DNA of 64,000 nt. Origin: Leishmania infantum JPCM5 (Eukaryota > Euglenozoa > Kinetoplastea > Trypanosomatida > Trypanosomatidae). The notes beneath the pieces are model-generated. The model made no database searches. It saw nothing but the letters and a program-made list of their open reading frames with translations, and had not been told where the DNA came from. The translations under genes and the position numbers were made by a program. This document shows positions 51,588-63,195 of this stretch, piece after piece. Position 1 is the first letter of the stretch. Each line of letters begins with the position of its first letter. The DNA lies in the NCBI RefSeq assembly GCF_000002875.2, contig NC_009402.2, positions 432,403 through 496,402 of the forward strand, read 5' to 3'.

Positions 51588-53189
51588 CATACGATGCCGG
51601 GCGTGACAGTGTTGCGTGTGTGTGTCTTGTGCGGTATTCCATCTGTGTAAGGTACGCTGCATATCATTTTCGCTGTCGTTGCGTTTCTTTCGCCTCATCT
51701 GTATCATTGTTGCGGTAGTGCATGTTATCTCGAATGTGTCTGTGTGTGTCGATGTGGAGATGAGGTGTCAGGGTGCGCAAGCAGGGATTAAGTGAAGGTA
51801 TGCGTGGCTGCAAGCATCTCTATCTGTGTGTGCGTTTCCGCAACATAGCAGGTGAGAGGCAGCGCATCGAACATCAAAGAGATCAACCGTCGCATGCGCA
51901 TGAACGTGGAGAAGGAAGTCAGGGTAAGGGAGAGACAGGTCGAACCTAAAGGAGGTCCGTTTGTACACAAAACCTCCTCTCCCCAACGTATCCTACGTCT
52001 GTACGTGCGTGCTTAGGTGTGTACGAAGGCATTCCACCAACACCATATTCCATCTGCACGGTCATCTCTACGCTCTTCACTTTTCCTTGTCTCCTTCCCA
52101 ATCTCGCGACCGCCAACCTCTATTTCTCTTCGCCTTTGATGGCGGTGATGTACTCTCTCTCTCTCTGAGTCTGCCCACGTATGCGCACGCGTGTGTGTGC
52201 GCGCGTGCCTATGTCTGTTTGTGCATGTGTGTGGCGGGTAATCCTTTACAGCACAAAGAAACAGCATCCCTCTCGTTGGGGCAGCCATCGAAAGTGGGGT
52301 TGCCGGACAGACGCCGGATGTGGTGGGCGTCGCATCTTCACCCCTTCCTCTAGTGATGAAAGAGGAAAATGTGAAGGGGGGAGCTAAAAGCATAGGTGGG
52401 CGCGTCAAGGATGTTTGCAGCTTTCAGAAGGGGGGCGGAAGAAGGGTTAGGCCGGCAAGCAGTGCTGCTCACGATGGTCACATATGCGCGACCCATTTAG
52501 GTGCCTTGCTTCTATGATGAGGTCCACTATACGTTCTACGTTGTCTCCGAGCACTGACAGATGCGCAGGCTTTCTCGCGTTCGGCATGCACACGCTAGCA
52601 GCAGTGCAGGACACCCGCGTGACTCGCGCTCTTCTTCGTAACACTCTCTGATGAATTCATTTGCCATCGATTTTATCCCCCTCGCTCTCTGCTGTCTGCT
52701 CTATATAAGCACCGGCACCCCCTTCGACGCAGAGTCACGCACACACACACACACATGTTCTCTTGTGCCTTGCTGGCACCGGCACTTCAAAACCCACTCA
52801 GCCTCCTGTAATCGCATAGAGGAAGAAGGAAAGAGCCAGCCTTGTCCTCGCAGTGCATCGCACACAACACACATTGAGAGAGGGAGGCAAGAAAGGAGAC
52901 ATCCGTGTTGGGGTTTCAGTGATTCTCGGAACGCGTCTCTCTAGGTCTGTCACCTTATCTGGGATTCTGTTCTCTTGTTGTCTCGCCGCTTTTTATTCTA
53001 TTCATCGTGTTGCTGGCCTTTGCGCACCATCACGGCTCTCACGTTATCTTTGCCATCTCTCTCTCGCTTCCTGCAGCTGTTTTTCCCTTCCCGATAACAC
53101 CACATAACCGGGCCTGTCGCGAACCCGCGTCTCAACGGACGATACGGTAAGAACAGTATTCCACTGCGGCCAAGAGGAGTATTGCAAAG
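51588..53189. other. Intergenic region, no gene seen
   Basis: Region between element copy D and the small membrane protein gene. It contains TG-rich and CT repeats near 52150-52240, a CA repeat at 52740-52754 and pyrimidine-rich tracts at ~52925-53090, likely including the next splice acceptor. Confidence 0.45.
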
Positions 53190-53519
53190 ATGGGGTACGA
53201 TTCGTGTGCCACGTGCTGCGCAATCTTCTCGCTGCTGGGCATCGTACACCTCGTGCTGTTCGGTCGCATGTTCAGTGAGAAGGCCATCTCGTTTGCTATT
53301 ATGGCTGTAGAGCACGGCTGGGACGGAGAAACGAAGGCGAAGGCGTGCTACAACGGTGCCATCATCTACACGGTGACGCTCTTCTTGTCCGTCCTAGCCC
53401 GCGTGTACTTCCGCCGTAATGACGCCGCCAAGGCAGCGCTGCTTCACGCCCAGCATATTGAGGAAATTCAGGGGCTCCTCGTGCCGCCCACCATGTCGAC
53501 AGGCTCCAGCCAGCACTGA
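53190..53519 (+). CDS. Small two-transmembrane protein, possibly RNASEK / V-ATPase subunit f-like
   Basis: This 109-aa protein starts MGYDSCATCC. It has two predicted hydrophobic helices (about 8-27 and 56-73) separated by a short loop, then a basic stretch (RVYFRRND) and a polar tail. The layout resembles RNASEK, now regarded as a Vo accessory subunit of the V-ATPase: paired Cys before helix 1, a lumenal loop, and an aromatic Cys-Tyr/Asn motif entering helix 2. Identity is low and other small membrane proteins are possible. The codon composition is coding-like and the context has a clear intergenic pyrimidine tract, so the gene itself is likely real. Confidence 0.7.
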   Translation: MGYDSCATCCAIFSLLGIVHLVLFGRMFSEKAISFAIMAVEHGWDGETKAKACYNGAIIYTVTLFLSVLARVYFRRNDAAKAALLHAQHIEEIQGLLVPPTMSTGSSQH

Positions 53520-56399
53520 AGAGGATAAGCGGTGACCGCGCTGAAAGTGAGGAGATGCAGACGGTGAAACGAACAGAAAACGAAAAAGGGCTGCAAAGTC
53601 AACGTCCACGCGTGTGCGCATGCGCCTATTTAGAGTGCACTACGACCAACAGTGCACCAAGGGGGGGGCGGAGTGACGCCTAGCGCCCTGACCCCCTGAC
53701 TCCCCCTCCCGCCTTCTCAGTGGAAGCGAGAAAAGACGCACGCCCACGTTCACTAGCGCACCTGTAGCTCGATTTCTCTCTCTGATGTTCTCTTCTAAAT
53801 CGCGTAAAGACGAAGTGTGGTGGTAGTGGAGGGACAAGTGTGTCCATACATGTGCGTGCGCGTGTACATGTGTGCACGTGCTTGCGTGCTGGAGCGGCAG
53901 CGGGACTAGCTTGAGGCGAAAGAAGCGGTACAGCTCATCGGATGTTGCGCCCGTGCGCGATCCGCTGTGCACGACCCTCTCTTTTTCTCTTCCCGTTTCT
54001 CTCTCTGCGGCCCCCCTCCACTCCATCCCCTCGCCTCCGTTCGTATCCGCTGGCCAGGCGGTCCTGTGCGCTGTGGAGGTGATGCGTTCGCTCGGCTCCG
54101 TTTCTCTTCTTGGCCCCCCTCTCCCTCCCTCCCTCCCTCCCCCCTCTTACGAACGCGCCGTTCTTTGTTTGCCTTGCCGCTGCTAGTCTTTTTCCTCCTT
54201 TTGATGTCGTCTCTCGCGTGGAGAGGAGGGGGCGGCGGTTTTGCTCTGGGAGGCCGGCGGTGAGGGGGAGGAGGGGCTGTGTACACTTGTGTGCGTGTGT
54301 GCGCGGTTCTCTCTTGCTGCCAGTGTGCTTGCGTGTCTTCGTTCCACCCTCTTTCTGTTTCTCCTTCTTTCTTCAGCTCTTGTGTTTTGCTGCCGTGATG
54401 GACGGGCGTATGTGTGTGTGTGTGTGCCTTTACGTGTCGACATGAGGTAGTGCTTAACTTATGGCGTCTGCCCTATTCTTTTCTCTCGCCAGCCCTCGAT
54501 GGCATTGTGTTCGCTGCGGGGGGATGAGAAGAAGGGGAGGGGGCAGATAGTATGCTTGACAACAGCGGCAGGGGTGGCGGGGCACGCCTGCAGATGTCTG
54601 TATGTGTTGGTCTTTTGTCTAGCGTTGCTGCAGAAGTACGCTGTGTACGCTTGTCGGTGCGAGTCTGCGTGTGAGAGAGAGGGCGAAAAAAAAAGAAGGG
54701 TGCGAGCGAGATAAAGTAAGCATTTTTGTGTAGCGCTGTTGATGTGATGGCGGAGACTTGCGCATCTCTTTCCAGATTGTGTGAGTGCCCGTGCGCGTGC
54801 TGATGACTCCCTGGACATGCGATCACCCTGCTCCACTCCCCTCTTGCGTGCGTGCGTTTTCTGTTGTCGTTTTGCATGTTCTTCCTCCTCCTTGTGCGTT
54901 GTAGAGCCGACCAACAGCAAGAAGAACAGCGCACCAAGAGGCGCATGCACACGAGAGTGTATATACGCGTGTGTGGAATGTGTGGGTGGGTGTGTGACAA
55001 CAGCCCTGCATAAAAAAAAAAGATGGCGACAAGCATGAAGCTGCGCAGAGACTCAGTGGAGGAGGCGTCACTCGTAGAAGACCCTTTCTAGTGATTGTCT
55101 TCAGTCGAGATCCAGGCATAGACACACCGTGAACCCAGTGCTGTTCGAGAAAGAGGGAAGAAAGCCAACTACCACACGTTTGCGCGGGGGAAAAGACTGA
55201 AGGGTGGCGGCACAGCCGCAAAGCTGCTTCGCTTTACCTTCAGCCGCCGCGCACTTCTCTGTTCTCTTTTTCTGCGGAAGACGGCCCACGAAGCGCAAGG
55301 GCTCGCGCTGGGCAGATGTCGCACCCCGCTAGCTTCATGCGTGGACTGCGCATGCTTACGTGTTCGTATCTGTTTATGTGTGTGTGTGTGCGTGTGTGTG
55401 TGTGCGTCGAGTCTTCGCCTCCGTGGCACCAGCTTGCACCGGGTCTCTCCTGAAGATATTGTCTGCATTCACGCACCATTACATAGATACGGGCGTGGAT
55501 CTGCGCTTTCTATCTACCCCCTTTTCTCTCCCTCTCTCTCAACCCACGCACTCATGCGCCGCTGCGGCTCCCTTGTCGGCTCACCGCCGTCTTCACACTC
55601 TTCTCCTCCGTCGCCTTTTGGTGCCCAACGTCAGAGAGGTGTGCGCCCACGCATCAGGTCCAAGGAAACTGCGCTGACATACAACGCGCAAGCCCAAGAG
55701 GAATACGCGTATTGCAAGGAGGACACACACGCAAGGGAGAGAAACGCAAAGGAGAAGTGACGCCTTAGCGCCACTTTTTCTCTTTCTCTTGCGCGTCACG
55801 TCAAGCAACTTACGGTTATCAGCAGGGGCCTCCGAGGAAAGCAACCCCTCTCCCTCCTCACACACGCACTCTCTAGTGTGCACATACGTCTGTTTCTCTC
55901 GCAGGCGTAGACGGCTGTTATGGGCGCCCGTGCGTGAGCTTGCACCTCCCCTATTCTACGCTCGGTACCTTTGATTAGCGCAGTAACCCTTGAATTGTGC
56001 AAGATTAAGGCAGCGAGTGGAGAGCGCGCACAGCACTTCCCTCTTCCTGTCTCTTTTAGGTAGTTACGTGTGCCGCATGCCACCTTCGGTGTCGTGTGCG
56101 TCGCACAACAACAGCAGAATCGCCTCCGCGCAAGCGTTGGGAGAAGGCCGTTTTGATAGTAGTCTAGCGTCCACACTAGCATCTCTCTGATTGTTTTTTT
56201 TTTCCCTTTCCCGTCCTGACCACACGCCTCCCGTGCTCATCTCCGTTGTAAACGCTTCGTTTGCGTCCTGCTGTGTGGCGTGCTCTGTGGCCACAGTGCG
56301 GCCGTGAGGTGGCCTCTTCGTGTGCTTTCTTGCGTTGTATCTCTGTGCCTTTTTGCTTTGCTTTGCGGAGCCTCCGTTGCGTGTCCGCACCGCGAGACG
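53520..56399. other. Long intergenic region, no gene seen
   Basis: 2.9 kb of low-complexity DNA with TG/GT repeats (for example 54408-54424 and 55374-55406), TCCC repeats near 54121-54143 and A-runs. Frames on both strands are repetitive. The T-run at 56196-56206 and the C/T tract after it may serve the complex I subunit gene. No gene is supported. Confidence 0.45.
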
Positions 56400-57008
56400 A
56401 TGGAGCAGTTTGTGCAACCGTTAGAGGGCATCTTCCGAGACGGCATCCCTGCCCCTGTGCTGCGCGCCTTTGCTCCTCTCTTCCAGGCACTGCCGAGCCT
56501 TCAGGAACGCGTAGAGGCATCTCGCGACTGCTATTACTGGCGGGCAAACCCCATGAAGTGCCTGGAGGAGGACATAGACACGGTGACCGGCTTCATGCAA
56601 GCCTGCGAAGCTTCCTTTCGGATGTGCCCGCAGCAGTCGGCGACGCTGCTCAAGTGCCACATGACGGAGCCGGCGCGTGCCGTCTACTTCTGCCGTGATG
56701 AAGAGTGGGAGTGGCGCAGCTGCTTGATGGATCAGACCGGCATCCGCTTCTGGCCGTACGCGAATGCCCCGATCGGCGCGCCGTGGTCGAACGGTGGGCA
56801 GACAGAGGATTTTCATCTGGAAGATCGCTTCTTCTACGAGAACTTCTCTTTCTGGCGTCGTCGCGGGGCGATGCTGGCGGTGCGCGAGCGTGAGCTAGAG
56901 GTGGCGGCGCAGCGCAAGCATTGGCTGGACGAGCAGACGGACGATACCTCCCTAGCGGCACCGAAGCCGACCATAGCGCCCGTCGGCATCAGCACCAAGA
57001 TCAACTAG
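56400..57008 (+). CDS. NDUFA8: NDUFA8-like CHCH subunit of mitochondrial complex I
   Basis: This 202-aa protein starts at the first ATG; the frame extends upstream only through a GTG at 56280. The Cys layout is that of a CX9C protein: C-x9-C in CYYWRANPMKC (~43-53), then C-x6-C (CEASFRMC), C-x9-C (CPQQSATLLKC) and C-x9-C (CRDEEWEWRSC). The order of motifs and the short CLEE following the first pair match NDUFA8 (PGIV), an intermembrane-space-facing accessory subunit of NADH:ubiquinone oxidoreductase. Such proteins fold in the intermembrane space by Mia40-type oxidation and need no cleaved presequence. The C-terminal ~80 residues (Trp/Phe-rich, then helical) extend beyond the human protein. 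Confident for CX9C family, fairly confident for NDUFA8. Confidence 0.8.
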   Translation: MEQFVQPLEGIFRDGIPAPVLRAFAPLFQALPSLQERVEASRDCYYWRANPMKCLEEDIDTVTGFMQACEASFRMCPQQSATLLKCHMTEPARAVYFCRDEEWEWRSCLMDQTGIRFWPYANAPIGAPWSNGGQTEDFHLEDRFFYENFSFWRRRGAMLAVRERELEVAAQRKHWLDEQTDDTSLAAPKPTIAPVGISTKIN

Positions 57009-58566
57009 AACGGTGTGGGTGTGATGATGGTCGAGCCGATGGAGCTGGACCACCAAGTTGGCAACCGAACCACACCACAAATACACGCTTCAACACAGCG
57101 ACGTAAAGGAGGAAGGAGAAAAGATCAGGGCCGCACATGCAGCACTGCCGGGTGCGCTGTCGATTGAACTACCCCGTGTGTGGGACGCGTCCATGGCGCT
57201 CTTTGCATGCTGCCTCTGTCGTGCTTGCTCTCTCTCTGCGTTGTTTTTGTTCAGGTAGGTGCGTCTGGCGGTCACTCCTCTTTATCTTCCGTTGAGCAGT
57301 CGTGCGTGTCTGCGCGTGTGCCGGTTGGGTGTATCGTCTCTTTTCTCATGTTCATCTTCCTGTGTGCTCTTCGCATTGCCCGCCTCCCCCTTTGTTGCTG
57401 TCTCGCCACCCCGTCTCTCAGTGCGCGCTTCTCCAGAGCCGCGGAAAAAGAAGCCAGCGACGGCAGCAGCAGCAGCAGCAGCAGCAGCATGGGTGGTGGT
57501 GGTGGTAGTGGCGGCCACCGTATTCGGACTATCAACACGTTCACCCAACAGGCCTACCCGCGCGCCACACGTGCATGCGTCGCGGAGGGAAAAGCGTGCG
57601 TCTGCCTAGCGCCTATACGGCGGAGGGAGCGCCAGTGGTGTGCACAAACACCGCCCCCCTCCCTGCGCCTCCTCATCCTCCTCTGAGTAGCAACAGATGC
57701 GTGCCGTTAACTGTGCGTGTGTGCCCACTCAAGGTGGGACGCCCTGCGTAGGCGCTCTTGAAGTGCTTCAGGGGTCTTCGTGGCGCTGTTTCGTCTTTCA
57801 GCGCGGGTTTTCGGTATGGGTACGTGTGTGCCTTGGTGCCCACCGGACGAGCGGCTGTTTGATGAGGACCGACGAATATAAGATATGGGCGTCCGCAACT
57901 CTTCCACCGCTCTTCCTCGTCTTCTCGGGCCCGCCACGGTCCTCACTCGAAGGCCCCCTTTTTTTCAAAGCCCTTTTGGCTGCTCATTGGGGCCTGACGC
58001 CAAGGGAAGCGGGCTCACTCGTGGCGCATCGGTGCTCTTGCCTCCCTCTTGTTGAGCAGCAAAGGAAAGATCCACAGCACGAATCCAAACACATAGACAA
58101 CACACACATAGACACTGCTAATACTTTAGACCGCCACCATCCTGCTCTCCAGCGGCTTGGACGAGGCCGCGTATGCATACATCGGCCCACCGTTTCTTGT
58201 CGCACCTGTGTGTGTACACACACACACACACACAGAGCAGGAGAGTCAAAGAGAGGGAGCTCGAGGGCACGCTGTGGCGCGGTGCCGTATATACGTGTAT
58301 TTACATATATTTGGTTTTCTGTGCCTGTGCGTTCTCTCTCTTGCCCTGATACTCCTCCTTGCCCTTGCGGCGTTGAGCGAGGGCGCTGAGGGAAGGGGGT
58401 CGAAAGAGAGACGGGCCGGGCGCTGGGAGCACAGATACACTGCGCTGGTCATAGACAAACCCACACGCTCTCTTCTCCTTTTGGGCTAGGAGAGACCGTC
58501 GAGTTTACGGAAAAAGAAAGCGTCAAGGAGGTGCATTTCGCTGGCGTAGCTCCAACTGCTTGCAGA
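57009..58566. other. Intergenic region, no gene seen
   Basis: Holds an AGC/GCA triplet repeat at ~57463-57490, a GGT repeat at ~57492-57508 and a CA repeat at 58216-58233. No coding sequence with ATG start and normal composition is seen; short frames translate the triplet repeats into poly-Ala or poly-Ser. Confidence 0.45.
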
Positions 58567-61500
58567 ATGAGCTGTGCAGCAGACAACAATGGCAGTGGAG
58601 TGGGCGCAGGAGCAGCTCTGCCGGCGGCTGGCGTGTCCGCTCCTCTTGAACGCAGCGCCTCCGCTGCTTCGCACACGTCCATTGCCTCGCTGCAGCAGAG
58701 CTTCTTTGATCCGCAACCGCGTCGCACTCCTCTCCCATATCAGCGGGCCGACAGCGTCGTTTCCGCGTTGTCGGTGACAGCGAAAGCGTCGCAGCGAGCG
58801 ACTCCTTCGCTTCAGTCTCCCGCCAGTCACGCACCGCCTCGGCCTTTGTGCCGGCCCGGCAAAGATTTTTTCGAGGAGGAAGGTGAGGGCGAGGGCGAGG
58901 GCGAGGGAGGGCAAGAGTTAGCACTGCCCTCCTTCTCGCGGCAACGATGGTGCAAGCGGGACGCTTCCGCTGCACCACTGCCTAACGATGCGGGGCATCA
59001 TCATCGAGTCCCGGATCCGGAGTCGGTGTATCCGGCCGCCGCACCCGCGCGTAAGGGTGATGCCACGCAGGAGCTTGGTGCAGTCGGTGCCATAACGTGT
59101 TGCATGGCAACGCCATCCCCTTCAATTCGTTCTCCGCTGCCCAGTTTACCGGCAGCGCCGACCGGTACCACAGACGAGGAGAGGTGGGGGCAGAGGATCG
59201 ACGTGGGCTCTGAGCGCCACCTGCAGTCAGTACCGCCTCTCGCGGCACCTTCATCCACAACGCTGCCAGCCAGCACTGCTGCACCACCGTTCTTGGAGCG
59301 ATACGCCGCCAGTACCAACGCGTACCTGCGGGCGGCTGCTTTGGAGCTCGCGGAGCTGGAGCCTCCAGAGGCCCAAAGAATGGCTGGAGAGATCTCGGAA
59401 CGGGGGCCAAAGTCCACTGCTGCACTGCTTCGCAACCCCCAAGGTGCTCCTCTCGTGCGAGCGGCGGCGACGCACGCACCGCCGAAGCTGATGCGTCCTG
59501 CTTCCACCGCCGCCCAACAGCGACCTACGTCAGGCTTTTCTCCAGTGGGCGGCTCATCGTTGCCAGCCACTGCCTCCTCTTCCGTATCCTTTGCACACAC
59601 AGCAACCTCGACGCCGCCCATTCGTGGCATTCCCCTCTTCACCAAGACTCAGCGCCCTGCTGGCTGGGCGTCGGTCTCGCCGCTCTCTTCTGCGTCGTCG
59701 CTGCGCCTGTCCTTGGAAGAGTACGGCCGCGCGCAGCTGCAGGACGAAGCGGTTCTATGGTATCACCGCTGTAGCGAGCTGGAGCAGCAGCTGACCAATA
59801 TGCAAGACGCCTTCAATCGACAGTCGAGGCTGCTGGCTGCACAGTGGCGGGCCGACGGCAGTAGCGGCGTGTGTGCGAAGTCGAGCGCTGATGTCACGCG
59901 CGCCTCTTCAGTCAAGGCATCGTCGGCAGAAGCCACTGCGAGATCACCCAGCGGGCGGGATGCCACTCTCACAAGTCGGTCGCCCGACACCCTGCTCCGT
60001 GCGTACGCATACGCCGAGACCGAGGACGGGTACTACGCAGGGCAGACGGAGAGGCCATTGCAGCGAGTTGGTTCAGAGGACTTTCAGCACTGCCCGTCGG
60101 AGGGCAGAAAGCGAATGCGCGTGGATGATAGGGCACCATCTCGCGGGCCGGTGCTGGGTCAGATGGCCGAGGGCGAGATGCAGTGTCGAGTTCCCAAGGC
60201 GTATCCAGTCACCGCGGAGGACGAGGATGCTGTTCAGGATCTCCCGAAACACGACTTTGGCTCGCAGGTGCACCGCGGGCCCAGGGGGGCAGATGGCACT
60301 GCAGCCTCGTCGTCACCGCCGCTGTCGCGGGTTTCTGGGGGGCTGCAGACCGACGGCTTGGCCTCCGGCAACGCATCGTTCGCTCGTGAGACTCGTGGCA
60401 TCCCTGTTGAAGGTCTTCTTTCGGCTTTTACTGAGGCCACGAGAGAGGACCCCTCGTGCCTCCCATCTACACCGGGGCCGTCGGTGATAATGTCGAAGCA
60501 GTATGTGGCGGCAATGGAGGAGATTGAGATGCTGCGCGCGCGCGTGGACGTGGCGGAGCGGAAGTCGGCGGAGCTGCACGAAATGTGCGCTGCCCATGAG
60601 CTCCGCTGCGATGAATTGGAGACGCAGCTGCTTGGCAAAGAGGAACAGCTGCTGCGCTCTGAGCAGCGGCCGGCCACGCCGGCCGAGGCTGCGGCGAAGG
60701 CGTTGCTTTCAGAACTCAACCCCCTGATAGCACAGCTGCAGGATCTGCTGACTCTGGTGCATCCAGACAGCCAAGGCGCACCGCGCCAACTAGGTGCCCT
60801 CGCGGCTGAAGCCGCGGGCACGGTGCAAGCGGCAGCCACTGGCAACCTCTTCAGCGCTACTTTTGAGGACTTGGCTGCTGAGGGAGACGTCGCAGCGCGT
60901 TGCTCAACCAACTCGTGCCCTAAGTCGCCCTACGCCGAGGCGTCTACTCATCTCGGCGTCGCGCACCTCACCTCGCTCGTCACACAGGTGCGCAGCGCGA
61001 TCGCTGACTTATCACAGCGATTCGCGGCGCTGCAAGCGGAGCTGGATGTCGTGCGAGCAGACCGCAACGAGTTGATAGGAGAGCAGAGCGAACAAGTGCG
61101 TTTGCTTCAGGAGCAGCTGCTCAAGAAGGACACAGCGCAGTGGAGACTGCTGGAGGACTTGCACCGGGCTCAGGAGCAGCTGGCTGTCGCAAGGGCACAG
61201 ACACCAGTGGCGCCAGCGGACGGTGAGATGGGCAGCAGCGAGCCCACCGCATCACGGCATCCGCAGAAGTTAGGAGGACACAGCGAGGAAGATGCGACTG
61301 CGACGGCTTCCGGCAGCGCAGCCCAGCTGAGCTCTTTCCCCGTCTGTGAGGCGGTGGCAGACGCGACGCAAAGGTTGTCACCGCAGCAAGCGAACTCTGC
61401 TACACATCCCACCCAATCCGCAGACACGAGTGCGGCAGAGGTGGCAGCCCTACAAGAGCAGCTGGCGCAAGTGCGGGCCGCCGCTGCAGCCGGGCAGGAG

Positions 61501-63195
61501 GCACAGCGTCGCGTGTTATCGGAGCGGCTGGAACAGGCCGAGTTGCAGCTGAAGGAAGCGCGGCTGCGTGCTGAGGACGAGTACGATCGCATGTCGGGCA
61601 CCATAGAAGCACTGACGCGGGAGCTGGCCGACACCAAGGAGGCGCTGCGAGTAAAGGAGATGTCACTGCGGATCGCGTTGCGCGAGTCGTTCTCTCCACC
61701 GCTGCTAATCACTGCCCAAGGTGACAAGGCGATGAGCGATAACGTAGTTGCCGGTGCACCTGTCGCGGAAAGTCTGATACAGGCTGCGGCATCCTCGACT
61801 TTGCCGTCGTCGATGCAGCTCCTGCGCACGATGTCGCGTGGGTCTGCTGCTTCGTCTTCGTCGCCAAGGCCGGACCGCGAGAACACACGCACGAGTATGT
61901 CGCCGTCGCCGCCCATTCCTCCCCACCTCCAGAGCGCAGCCGGCATGGCAAAGGCGAGGGATGTGGCAGACACGGACAAGGGCGACGGCTTGCTAGGGTT
62001 CGCTTCGGGAAAGAAGAGAAAGGCGCACCGGCGCATCGAGGATGACGGGACCCTGCGCACCCTACCCTCAGCCATCGTGGTCAATGGCCAGGATAGTGAG
62101 GAGGGGCTCGGCCACACCGGCCAGCTTTTCTTTTCGTCCGCAGCGGCTCTCACCACGGCCATCACGGCGACGGCGACGACGACATCATCATCGCGAGAAA
62201 AATCATCTCGAGGCCTGACAATGTCCACGGGTGGAGGCAGCCAAGGCGCCTCCTCGCTGCCTCACGGGTGCGGTGATGGAAGCGCAGCGATGCTGGAGCA
62301 CGTCAGCATAGCAGAGGAAGCAGCGCCACAGGAAGAGATGCCGACGCCTCTGCGGCAGCGTTCTGGGGCTGCTGCGCCCCTTTTCACGCAAGAAGAGGAG
62401 GCTGCGACAGTCGCATTCGAGGCACACCGCACCATCTCCTCGTCACCGCCGCAGCTGCCGCAGAGGAAGAGCGCGCCCGCCCTTCTTGCGGACACCGCTG
62501 CTAAAGAGGAGCTGCCGCTGCCGCCACCACTGCGCAGCCCGCTTTTCGGCACCGCGACGTTGTCAGGGCCGCCGTCGCCCGTGCAGCAGCAGCGCACACC
62601 CTCACCGCACCGCCATGAGACGACATATGGGGCTCGTCTTGGCATCTATGCATCCGCGTCACAGGGGCGAGCGGAACAGTACGGGCCGCATGACAGATTC
62701 TCTGAGCTCTCCGCGCAGCCGCTATCACCAGAGGAGAAGCTGCGCAAGTTTCTGTCGACGCTCTCCGCTTCCCCTTCGCCCCTTGAGGCGATGATGAAGG
62801 AGAGCGGACGCTCATTGCTGACAGGCCAGACTACACGAACGCGGCGACCGACTCTGCACAACAGCAGTGATGCGATCGCCGCGTCCAGCGATGCCATTCC
62901 GAGCGACGTCATGGTCGCTGCTCTGTCCACCGCCGGCACCAGGTCTGTGCCGATGATGGACCGCGACGAGACGACCCCGGGTCGAAGGCCGCTCTCGCTC
63001 TACTCTGCAAGTGCATCGCCGTCCTCGGCTTCCAGATCGACTGCATCACGGCCGTCGCCGACACTCCTGTCCAGCTCTCCGCACTCCGCCGAGGTGGCGG
63101 CACGTCACGTGCAGGCGTCGCTTTGGCGTCACCGAGAGGCGTGGCAGCAGCAGGAGCTCATTCTGCACGCGCTGCAGAAATCCCCTTCCCGGTGA
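58567..63195 (+). CDS. Very large disordered / coiled-coil protein, function unknown
   Basis: This protein of about 1542 aa starts at the first ATG, 58567; the frame is open a little upstream, but only from a GTG. Residues ~1-640 are Ser/Ala/Pro-rich and mostly disordered, with an acidic Glu-Gly hexanucleotide-repeat patch (~105-120). Coiled coil is likely at ~650-710, ~800-895 and ~955-1045 (Gln/Glu/Leu/Ala heptads). The C-terminal ~480 residues are again Ser/Pro/Thr-rich, ending in a short amphipathic helix (~1505-1540). No catalytic domain is recognised. Such architecture suits a cytoskeletal scaffold or a centriole/basal-body protein, which is inference. Codon composition is GC-rich like the other genes. 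Confidence 0.8.
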   Translation: MSCAADNNGSGVGAGAALPAAGVSAPLERSASAASHTSIASLQQSFFDPQPRRTPLPYQRADSVVSALSVTAKASQRATPSLQSPASHAPPRPLCRPGKDFFEEEGEGEGEGEGGQELALPSFSRQRWCKRDASAAPLPNDAGHHHRVPDPESVYPAAAPARKGDATQELGAVGAITCCMATPSPSIRSPLPSLPAAPTGTTDEERWGQRIDVGSERHLQSVPPLAAPSSTTLPASTAAPPFLERYAASTNAYLRAAALELAELEPPEAQRMAGEISERGPKSTAALLRNPQGAPLVRAAATHAPPKLMRPASTAAQQRPTSGFSPVGGSSLPATASSSVSFAHTATSTPPIRGIPLFTKTQRPAGWASVSPLSSASSLRLSLEEYGRAQLQDEAVLWYHRCSELEQQLTNMQDAFNRQSRLLAAQWRADGSSGVCAKSSADVTRASSVKASSAEATARSPSGRDATLTSRSPDTLLRAYAYAETEDGYYAGQTERPLQRVGSEDFQHCPSEGRKRMRVDDRAPSRGPVLGQMAEGEMQCRVPKAYPVTAEDEDAVQDLPKHDFGSQVHRGPRGADGTAASSSPPLSRVSGGLQTDGLASGNASFARETRGIPVEGLLSAFTEATREDPSCLPSTPGPSVIMSKQYVAAMEEIEMLRARVDVAERKSAELHEMCAAHELRCDELETQLLGKEEQLLRSEQRPATPAEAAAKALLSELNPLIAQLQDLLTLVHPDSQGAPRQLGALAAEAAGTVQAAATGNLFSATFEDLAAEGDVAARCSTNSCPKSPYAEASTHLGVAHLTSLVTQVRSAIADLSQRFAALQAELDVVRADRNELIGEQSEQVRLLQEQLLKKDTAQWRLLEDLHRAQEQLAVARAQTPVAPADGEMGSSEPTASRHPQKLGGHSEEDATATASGSAAQLSSFPVCEAVADATQRLSPQQANSATHPTQSADTSAAEVAALQEQLAQVRAAAAAGQEAQRRVLSERLEQAELQLKEARLRAEDEYDRMSGTIEALTRELADTKEALRVKEMSLRIALRESFSPPLLITAQGDKAMSDNVVAGAPVAESLIQAAASSTLPSSMQLLRTMSRGSAASSSSPRPDRENTRTSMSPSPPIPPHLQSAAGMAKARDVADTDKGDGLLGFASGKKRKAHRRIEDDGTLRTLPSAIVVNGQDSEEGLGHTGQLFFSSAAALTTAITATATTTSSSREKSSRGLTMSTGGGSQGASSLPHGCGDGSAAMLEHVSIAEEAAPQEEMPTPLRQRSGAAAPLFTQEEEAATVAFEAHRTISSSPPQLPQRKSAPALLADTAAKEELPLPPPLRSPLFGTATLSGPPSPVQQQRTPSPHRHETTYGARLGIYASASQGRAEQYGPHDRFSELSAQPLSPEEKLRKFLSTLSASPSPLEAMMKESGRSLLTGQTTRTRRPTLHNSSDAIAASSDAIPSDVMVAALSTAGTRSVPMMDRDETTPGRRPLSLYSASASPSSASRSTASRPSPTLLSSSPHSAEVAARHVQASLWRHREAWQQQELILHALQKSPSR

